In this document: positions 56,860-64,000 of the stretch, piece after piece
How positions within the stretch are numbered: position 1 is the stretch's first letter
Layout of the letters: each line of letters starts with the position of its first letter
NCBI GenBank assembly: GCA_018873225.1
Contig: JAEILZ010000007.1
Location: forward strand, 3,720,001-3,784,000
From: [Phialemoniopsis] sp. UDSM-2020
Taxonomy: Eukaryota; Ascomycota; Sordariomycetes; Thyridiales; Thyridiaceae
Direction: 5' to 3'
DNA: 64,000 bases
The notes under the pieces: model-generated
Seen by the model: the letters and a program-made list of their open reading frames with translations, nothing else
Databases searched by the model: none
What the model was told of the DNA's origin: nothing
Program-made: the position numbers and the translations under genes

Positions 56860-58008
56860 GTTTTGTTTCAATACTTGGGTGTGTTGTGTGGTGAAGCTGT
56901 GTCGAATGGAAGGTGGTGTAAGTACGTGAGCAAAACATCATAGCTCGACCATGCAATGAGAGGGAGACATCTCTGCCCTTTTCAACGACAGCAGCACGAC
57001 TACGCCAAGAGATCTCCGCATTTCAATGCATACAGCGCTTGGAACATTGCTCCTGTGAGGCACAGTCTCGCCCCTCACGTCGGCGTTTTCCAGGAACATG
57101 CCCAATAGGTGAGCTCTGCAGGCATAAGAGCTGGAGGCCGTGGAGACCTGGAATACAGAACCCCGCACTTGGTAAGAGATGACATTGCCGGCTATTGTGA
57201 TCCTAGAGGACAAGCGCTGCGCTAGGGCGTGCCATGGCCCGCCGCTGGTGACGTTGAAGGTGTGGACAGACTCTGGAGAGCAAGCCTCTGAATGGCTCGT
57301 TGTTCGCGATGAACAGTGCCGGCAGATGGATCGCTGTCCTTATTTCAGCGGGCCATGCGAGCTTACGACTAGGCTATTAGGCCCCCGAGCAGCTGCGGAG
57401 CAACCCTGGAAACAAGTCCGTGGTTCATATTGCTTTCGCTCGAGCGTTATGTTAGTATTCGGTTGCCTTCCAATGTAGGCGAGGCACATGCATATTCTCT
57501 CACACTTGCATGATTCTCCCTGCATTGCCCTCAAAATGGCTCTGCCCTACGCAACTTTACACAAAAGCTGGTCATGCATCATGATGGAGTCCTCAACTAA
57601 ATGGAAATGTTGCCGTTTCGGGAAGTTTCAGGTAGTGCCTCCACTAAAACTCTGCTCGAATCAGCGCTCATTGGGCCTCGTCTCGCCTGGGCCGTCGCTT
57701 ATCACCCCGCCTGTCCGCCTGATACAGATTTCGAGATGCACCCCACCATCCATCACTCACTTACGGGATCGCCACCCACGACCGCATCGACTTTTGTCGC
57801 AGTTCTCTGTGCTACGCTTCATGGCATTTCGGGACATTGTGAACCCAATCTAGAGGACCAGTTGCGAGCACCTCGGTCGTATTCTCGAGTCTGCACTACC
57901 CAGGAGTACTGTGTCTTGACCGTGCGGAGTAGGCCTCTGTCGTTCACCCTCACCAGTCAAACACCTTTTCACCCTTGCCGACATCCGAGCGGCCCCTCAC
58001 CACACACC
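56860..58008. other. Gene-free interval
   Basis: This 1.15-kb interval contains the promoters of the divergent MetE-like and F-box genes. An open frame extends upstream of the F-box ATG but has no protein-like character. Confidence 0.45.
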
Positions 58009-59664
58009 ATGGCTTCGGCCGATGACCCGGCCCCGGTCCCGGCCGGCAGCATAGAGGCTAGACTACCGCCGGAGCTCCTGTCCAACATCTTCAGCCACCT
58101 GGACGGGCCCGCGCCGTCAGAGCTCGGCCTGCGCGAGCTGCCCAAGAGCACCATGTTCGAGTCGGCCGCCACGCCCCTCAAGCACGCCTCTCTGGTCTGC
58201 AGGCGCTGGCGCGACGTCGTGCTCCCGCTGCTCTTCCGCCACGCCATATGGCACCTCGACCGCTGGGAGCTCCTGCTCGTCGAGCCCAAGGCCGACCACG
58301 TTGCCGCCATCCCCTTACTCGCCTACCTGTGCCACGCCGACCTGGGCCGCTACGTGCTTTCGTGGACCATGGTCGTCGGCGACAGCTACGGCGGGCAGTA
58401 CTCCCTGCGCATGCGCGACGGCGCCTGGAGCTCCGTCCAGACGGGTAGCCTGTCGAGCTTGCCGGAGCGGGCGGCACGCATGCCCGTTGTGGCTCCGGAG
58501 GGCGGGTTCCTGCCGGACACGGCGACGTACGGCGAGAATAACAACTGGCTGTGGGATGCCATCTTCTCGGTCGTGGACCCGCTGCGCTTCACCATCGTCG
58601 CGTCGCCGAGGATGCTGACATCGCTGATGTCGAGGATGCTGTTCCTCGGCGACTCGTGGGGTTTTCAGGTCCCGTACCACATTTTATCACTGTCGCGCAA
58701 GGAGTCGACGAGGAGGATACAGCCTCCCAGAGAGCCGGGCAAGGGCCCGGAACCAGAAACTCCGGAGTACGCCGACCACTGGCCTGAACCAGCAGAGCCA
58801 CCATCATCTTCCTCACAAACAGGCACCTGCCACGACAATACTCGGAGTCGCGTACCATGTAACCTTTTCACCATGCGGCCCTGGACCGCAGCCCTTCTCA
58901 ACGAAGGCTCCTCAACAAAAATCTACCGCACTTACGAGTTCTTCCTCAAGCGCCCGCCCTCCATCCTAGGCGCCCTCCTCGGCGCCGAGGAGTTCCCCAA
59001 CGACGAGCCCCTCCTCCCGCCCACGATCCGCGACCTCTCCTACGTCGCCATCTTCCCCCTGTCCAGCCACTTCAACACGCTCGTGCACCACCTCCCTCCG
59101 CTCCGGCGCCTGTTCGTCCAGCTCGTGCCCTCGCCCGAGAGCGGCGTGCTCGACGACCCGGCCGAGATGCGCGGGCTCGACCCGTCGGACCTCTGGATGG
59201 AGCGCAACACGTGCTACTCGCTCGTCATGCACGAGATGCTCGACCCCGGGTCGACCGTCACCTCGGGCGAGCCGGGCGCGTGGGACCGCCTGCGCGAGTT
59301 CGAGTCGGGCGACGCGGCGGACCGCGAGGCGTGGGCCATGGCGGCCGAGTACGTGCGGCTCGCGGGCAGCGGGTGGCGCGTCGGCGGCGAGGGCGTGTTC
59401 CTGCGGCGCGTTGGCGGCGAGGCCGAGAGCGATGAGGAGGACGACATTGATTTTAGCGACGAGGATATGGATGGGCCGCCGTATAATTATAGTGACCTGC
59501 ACTATGCCGACGACGACAGCATCACGAGCGACGAGGACGACGAGCATGAGGAGATAGGAGGTCAGCACGCACAACCCGGGCCGCAAGGTGGTGGTGATGG
59601 TAGCGGTGGTGGTCCGCTCTTGTCAGTACAATCCCAGCAACTCTTCAGCTGTTACCTCATGTGA
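58009..59664 (+). CDS. F-box domain protein
   Basis: This is a single-exon gene of about 551 aa with high GC. The N-terminal F-box is recognised in EARLPPELLSNIFSHLDG and CRRWRDVVLPLLFRHAIWHL. The middle region has no recognisable repeat class. The C-terminus is highly acidic (SDEEDDIDFSDEDMDG), then Gly/Gln-rich. The start chosen is ATG 58009 (MASADDPAPVPAG), directly before the F-box; the longer open frame from 57601 adds sequence without domain character. It is expected to act as substrate receptor in an SCF ubiquitin ligase; the substrate is unknown. Confidence 0.85.
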   Translation: MASADDPAPVPAGSIEARLPPELLSNIFSHLDGPAPSELGLRELPKSTMFESAATPLKHASLVCRRWRDVVLPLLFRHAIWHLDRWELLLVEPKADHVAAIPLLAYLCHADLGRYVLSWTMVVGDSYGGQYSLRMRDGAWSSVQTGSLSSLPERAARMPVVAPEGGFLPDTATYGENNNWLWDAIFSVVDPLRFTIVASPRMLTSLMSRMLFLGDSWGFQVPYHILSLSRKESTRRIQPPREPGKGPEPETPEYADHWPEPAEPPSSSSQTGTCHDNTRSRVPCNLFTMRPWTAALLNEGSSTKIYRTYEFFLKRPPSILGALLGAEEFPNDEPLLPPTIRDLSYVAIFPLSSHFNTLVHHLPPLRRLFVQLVPSPESGVLDDPAEMRGLDPSDLWMERNTCYSLVMHEMLDPGSTVTSGEPGAWDRLREFESGDAADREAWAMAAEYVRLAGSGWRVGGEGVFLRRVGGEAESDEEDDIDFSDEDMDGPPYNYSDLHYADDDSITSDEDDEHEEIGGQHAQPGPQGGGDGSGGGPLLSVQSQQLFSCYLM

Positions 59665-60429
59665 TGAACCGACACAATCTGAATGGTGGAGAGGGAGAAA
59701 TGAGAGAACGAAAACAAAGGGCTAATACTGAGTGCTACTTGCACAAAAGTCAGGGACAGTTGAGACGCGTCGCTTTCAACGGCACCAGCATGCTGCCCTA
59801 CTCGAGCATGTGGCTGTACGTTCACGGACACGAGCAGGAGGCCGAGGTGTGATGCGGAAGTTATAGGAATATTCTTGTCCGTTTGGAGAGGACATGGAAC
59901 AGAGCCTTGTTCGCAGGGAGGGTAAATTTGTGCTTCTAAACATGGCCCGGCGGGATACCCAGTACACATCGCCATTGTACAAAAGTCGATAGACAACAGA
60001 ACGACATGGTAGAACAAGTATGATTCAGATTAAAAACAAATTCTAAGTGTCTAGTTGGCAGCGTCCCCATCTCCATACAGGAGATTGGTCGCCGCAATGT
60101 GTCGATGAGATATGCCCACCCGCCTGCAGATGCATCCAGATAGCAAACAGAGGTGTACAGTCCGAGAGGATCCCAACAACATATTCTTGCCCAAAACTCC
60201 GCCGTACCCAAAATAGCAGACAATAATAAAAGCGCCTTGCGGGGTATTGCCCATTCCCGTTGCGTTGAAATTACCCGTGTTCTTATGATTCCAAAGACAA
60301 ACAAATGGCAAAAATGCGTCATGTCGTGATGCAGTCATACCCCCGCGGTCGCCGTCAGGGTGCGTACGTGTGTGTGTTGTGTTCTATCGCTTTCCCCATG
60401 CATATAACAGCAAGCGCCCAACAGTGTTT
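59665..60429. other. Convergent 3' flanks
   Basis: No coding signal was seen between the F-box stop and the transporter stop. Confidence 0.5.
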
Positions 60430-61845
60430 CTAAACGTCGTCCTTGTCGCTCTCGTCGTCCTCGTCGTCGCTGGCAATGTCGACGTCGCGCTTGCGCTCCT
60501 CCTCGGCCATATCGCGCCACGTGCTCCAGCTCAGCATCAAAAAGGCCACGATGATCATGCACCCGCCCATCATGGCCGCCGCCGCGGGCGGCTCGCCGCT
60601 GACTAGCCAGTCGGCGACGGCAACGATGAAGATGGTCAGCAGGGACGCGACGCTCGTCAGCACGGGGCTCGTCAAGCTGATGAGCACGAGGAAGCTGCCC
60701 GCAAAGGTAGCGTTCATGACGACCGACAGAAACAGGTACCAGGCGACCTTGCCCGTGGGGACGACAAAGGTCTCGATGCCCAGCCAGTGCAAGAGCGGGA
60801 TGGGGATCCACAGCACAAAGAGCGTGAAGCTGCCGATCATGGACCCGAACGAGTTGGCAAAGATCATGCCGCGGCCGGGACTGCAGCCCTCGGGCGGGCA
60901 GGCGTAGCGCTTGTAAATGACCTCGTACAGACCGTATAGGACGGAGCCGAAGCCGATGATGATGTTGCCCAAGAAGCGCTTGCCAGCCGCGAGCTCCTCT
61001 TCCGTCGCTTGGACATCCTCGCCAGTAGGCGGCGCAACGGGCGTAGTCTTGGTGTCGCCGTAAGCGACGATCATGACGCCCGCGATGGCGATCAGGACGG
61101 CGAGACTCTTGTCGAGACGCAGCTTCTCCTTGAGGAGAGGGACGGAGAAAGCATAGGCGAAGAAGGCGCTGCAGTTGTAGATGGCCGTCAGGTCGCTGGG
61201 GGTCGTCATGTTCACAGCGACATACCAGCTGAGACCGGCGACGGTCAGAGCGCTGGTGATGAAGGCGGTGGTCCGGAGCATGTAGGGAATCGGGCTCTGG
61301 GCCTGGTAGGCGCGAGGGATGTCGAGGTCCTGGCGCTCGACCATCTGGGCCGTGGTGCGGACGAGCCAGACGTGGCGGCGCCAGAAGGCCGGCCAGGGCA
61401 TGTCGCGCTTCTGGAATCGCAAGATGCCAAGCTGTACGGGCCACAGCAACGCCCACGAGCCGTGAGTGAGGTAGAGCATGCAGTAGGCCTTGTCCCAGCC
61501 GTTGCGCTGGACCCAGGCGCCGAGCATGGTCTGCACGGTGAAGGAGACGAGCGAGACGACGAGGAAGAAGGAGGCGTAGATGTACTTCTTGCGGGCGGCC
61601 ATGCGGGCGTTTGTCGTGGGGCTGCGCGATCGCATCGTGGAGCGGCGACTAAAGGTCGGTCGCGAGGGCGTCGCAGTGCCACTGCCGCTGCCACCGCCGC
61701 CGCCGAGCAGAGCCTGGGGGCTGCCACGACGAGAGCCTATGTATGCCATCCTGCCCCGGTCGGGAGAGCCTTCTGTGTAGAGGAGGGGTGTACCAGATCT
61801 TCCATCCGCGTGTCTCAACATAGGCGGCCTGTGGTCTTCTTCCAT
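60430..61845 (-). CDS. DMT-superfamily transporter (SLC35F/EamA-like)
   Basis: This is a single-exon gene of 471 aa. A Gly/Ser/Arg-rich cytosolic N-terminus is followed by about ten hydrophobic segments, starting at KKYIYASFFLVVSLVSFTVQ. Characteristic stretches include MTTPSDLTAIYNCSAFFAYA, SVPLLKEKLRLDKSLAVLIA and GVMIVAYGD in the first EamA repeat, and FGSVLYGLYEVIYKRYACPP through LTSPVLTSVASLLTIFIVA in the second. The tail is very acidic (SDDEDDESDKDD). Relatives such as the yeast YML018C/THI74 group sit in the vacuolar membrane and have poorly known substrates. ATG 61845 begins MEEDHRPPMLRHADG; no upstream in-frame ATG is better. Strong GC bias creates long shadow frames on the other strand. 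Confidence 0.9.
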   Translation of the reverse strand: MEEDHRPPMLRHADGRSGTPLLYTEGSPDRGRMAYIGSRRGSPQALLGGGGGSGSGTATPSRPTFSRRSTMRSRSPTTNARMAARKKYIYASFFLVVSLVSFTVQTMLGAWVQRNGWDKAYCMLYLTHGSWALLWPVQLGILRFQKRDMPWPAFWRRHVWLVRTTAQMVERQDLDIPRAYQAQSPIPYMLRTTAFITSALTVAGLSWYVAVNMTTPSDLTAIYNCSAFFAYAFSVPLLKEKLRLDKSLAVLIAIAGVMIVAYGDTKTTPVAPPTGEDVQATEEELAAGKRFLGNIIIGFGSVLYGLYEVIYKRYACPPEGCSPGRGMIFANSFGSMIGSFTLFVLWIPIPLLHWLGIETFVVPTGKVAWYLFLSVVMNATFAGSFLVLISLTSPVLTSVASLLTIFIVAVADWLVSGEPPAAAAMMGGCMIIVAFLMLSWSTWRDMAEEERKRDVDIASDDEDDESDKDDV

Positions 61846-63585
61846 CGCACGTTCCCGGAGAGAGAGCCGTTCGGGCGCGGAGGGACAGCGTGGAGGGAAA
61901 AGCTGTTTGAGAGGGATCGACAGGAGGGTCTTGTCAGGGACCCATCGAGGATTGTGGGAGACGGAGAGATTTCCCTAGGGAAAGCTTGTCGGGCAGATTG
62001 TTACGGAAGTGTTTTCGAGGGTCGAAGGTGCGTCATTGGGTCCAACTTTGACGTTTGACTATCTGCAGCGGATTGGGCTCGATCTGTGGCTATTTTCTCG
62101 AATGAGTGTCTGCAAGAAGCAAGAAGGAACGCAATGTCGGGCGGGAGCGAGCCGTGTCCGGGATTCTGGAAGGACCTGGATCGTGGACGGATCGCGTGAC
62201 GATCTCGTGGAGTGCCTGCGACGGGAATGTGACAACGGCACGCTGCGCAAAAGAGACGAGACAGTCGCCAAAGGTGTGTGTGGAGGGAAGGGTTGGAATT
62301 GGACGAAGGGCGGCAGCATCACGAGCCAGAAAAAGCAGCGAGACACACCCTCCTCTTCCCTCGTCCCGCGTGCAACTCCACGAACCTCGCTCGGGAGCCA
62401 ATCAGGGCCCGACAAATCAGCCCCAAACCTTGCTGGAATCACTGGAATTACGCAGCTGGACCCACTAACGCCTTTTCTTCCCTTTAGGGGTTCATTTCGC
62501 GGTCCACAGCCCGGGTTCTTGGTCGCTCAGTGCCGATATCCGGCGGGCCTTCAGGGGCTCTTTCAGCGCATTTAGCACCAGCAATCAACCCCAACCCAGG
62601 AGACTGTCGACATTGACAAGAAACGGTCTCGAGATGCGGCTATGGTGCACATCCACGACATTCGCGTTCTGCTCTCGATCACTCTTCTTTCCTGCTCTCC
62701 CCGCAAGGTGCTCTTCACCATCAGTTACACCAGTCACGACATCTCACACCGAAGCGGCTCGTACTGCCAAGAATCCCCCAAGACATCTTGCCTCCTTTCT
62801 CGGCCTGGGCCCTCCACCACATTACGTACTTTACTCGCATCGCCGGTTGTGATGAGGCTCCGGAAGGGAGATTACGCAGAGACACTCCCTACCCGCCATG
62901 GTCCAGGCTCCTTGGCGTCAAGGACATCCATACCGTCCCGTGCAATCGCCTAGTTTCTCCCGATACAGGACTGATTCTAAATTGCAAGATAGGTCTACTT
63001 CTCGTAAATTCTTGAATGGCGCTTCCTCATCCCGTGCCGCGATCGTACATAAAGTATGCACTCATTGTCTCAGAGACTGCTACATCTTACTATATCTAAA
63101 CACAAGGATCATGGGATCAAAACATGATCCTTCGACTGGTTCTTCAGCCCTATTTTGTACACTCCCCTTGCAGGTAGTCATGTTTCGCCAAGCATCGCAC
63201 CGGCACTTGGACTTGGGCCCATCGATGAAACATTGGCTCGAAACAGTGAGATGCTTGATCCGTCCGGAGGCGAGCAACTACATTCTTGACCCAGCAAGAC
63301 TTTGAGATTTGGTGGTGCAAAATGAATCAAATCGCGACTCAATTTCATATCTGCACTGGGTCTCAAGATTGAAAGCTTGCAAAAAATGCTCAATATGATT
63401 GATGTGAACCAAATCTACCCCCTCTCTAAAATGCTATTAATCATGAAGTCATAACAATGTATCCCTCCCCCGCAAACCCAAAACCAATCAAGTCTAATAA
63501 ACTCCAAAACGACCTTTGCTCAATGCAATGAGGTGAAAAGAAAAGAAACCCGATCCCATCCGTTCGTCAAGAAATGTAGCCCAAT
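61846..63585. other. Gene-free interval
   Basis: This 1.7-kb interval has only short, unrecognisable frames. Its left end is the transporter promoter and leader; its right end is the 3' flank of the cupin-like gene. Confidence 0.45.
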
Positions 63586-64000
63586 TTAGGCACCAAAGAC
63601 CTCGGAAAGGTCGCGCTTGGCATTCTTGGGGATGCCGCACTTGGCCAGGCAGCTCTCGACACCCTGGACAATGTTGGCGGGCAGCGCATCGCGGAAGCTC
63701 TCAATGTCCTGGCCATTGAGCATGTCGACGCCGTTGAGGGTGGACTGCACAATGTCGGGCCGCAGGTTGAAGAAGGCCTGGGCGACCTGCTCGACGCCCG
63801 GGTCGGCGTCGTTGAAGGCCGCGACGAAGACGGAGTCTTCGCAGTCTGGGTTGTACTCTGCGTGAATGGCACTATCGTTCCCGTTAGTCACAATGGTCTT
63901 TGCTATGTCAAAGTGGAAATTCTACTTACCCCTGAGGGAAGACGGCGAGCGTGTAGGTGTCGGCCAGGTCCTCGCGGGCTGTGACGCCGTTTTCGGCGAA
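63586..64000 (-). CDS. Cupin-like (germin/spherulin type) protein, partial
   Basis: Only the 3' part lies in the window. An exon running off the right edge (FAENGVTAREDLADTYTLAV) is joined by an intron near 63872-63930 to AIHAEYNPDCEDSVFVAAF and NDADPGVEQVAQAFFNLRPD, ending GVESCLAKCGIPKNAKRDL and a stop at 63586. This tail, with its late Cys pair, is typical of fungal secreted cupin_1 proteins annotated as spherulin or germin-like. The metal-binding cupin motifs and signal peptide would lie beyond the edge and cannot be checked. Confidence 0.75.

Noticed and set aside
58966..59586. 206-codon frame on the minus strand
   Set aside because: Antisense shadow of the GC-rich F-box gene; no recognisable fold.
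61009..62058. 349-codon open frame on the + strand
   Set aside because: It lies antisense to the GC-rich DMT transporter gene, has repetitive charged composition without domains, and is explained by codon bias of the real gene.

Overview
The window is nuclear DNA of a filamentous ascomycete (Pezizomycotina, probably Sordariomycetes). Genes are monocistronic, lie on both strands, and carry many short GT-AG introns of about 45-75 nt. The predicted proteins are typical of these fungi: five Zn2Cys6 regulators, MFS carriers, a P450, F-box proteins and a DUF7708-type protein. No rRNA, tRNA, CRISPR array or intact transposon was recognised. The species call is inference from gene content and splice style.

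Layout. 0.4-8.7 kb: a small VOC-fold protein, then a sugar-use group (GH1 beta-glucosidase divergent from an MFS sugar transporter, with a Zn2Cys6 regulator convergent to the transporter). 10-12.2 kb: an F-box/DUF7600-like protein. 13-23.5 kb: an ARG81/ARCA-like Zn2Cys6 regulator, a PhyH-type 2-oxoglutarate dioxygenase, an amino-acid permease, a class I/II aminotransferase and a decayed Zn2Cys6 regulator. 24.4-25.15 kb: a 5'-truncated copy of the cobalamin-independent methionine-synthase-like gene that is intact at 55.4-56.9 kb. 25.2-29.9 kb: a GT61 glycosyltransferase and a pepsin-fold membrane protein without catalytic Asp motifs.

30-38.7 kb is the most interesting stretch: a 4,5-dihydroxyphthalate decarboxylase-like enzyme, an MFS exporter, a Zn2Cys6 regulator and a P450. 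A 14-bp perfect palindrome inside a conserved 23-bp block occurs in the shared decarboxylase/MFS promoter and again before the P450. Each copy lies about 150-170 bp from the start codons. I read this as a small regulon, probably for an aromatic acid; the regulator carries an apparent one-base frameshift.

39-50.5 kb: an APH-fold phosphotransferase with an in-frame TAG near its start, a C2H2 regulator, an unknown protein, a DUF7025/AAA ATPase with a 7-nt micro-exon, and a divergent DUF7708/STAND-like protein. 50.9-56.9 kb: an HpcH/HpaI aldolase, a Zn2Cys6 regulator and the intact methionine-synthase-like gene. 58-64 kb: an F-box protein, a DMT/SLC35F-like transporter and the 3' part of a secreted cupin-like protein cut by the window edge.

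Exon boundaries were read by eye from splice consensus and frame continuity. Outer coordinates are firmer than internal splice sites.
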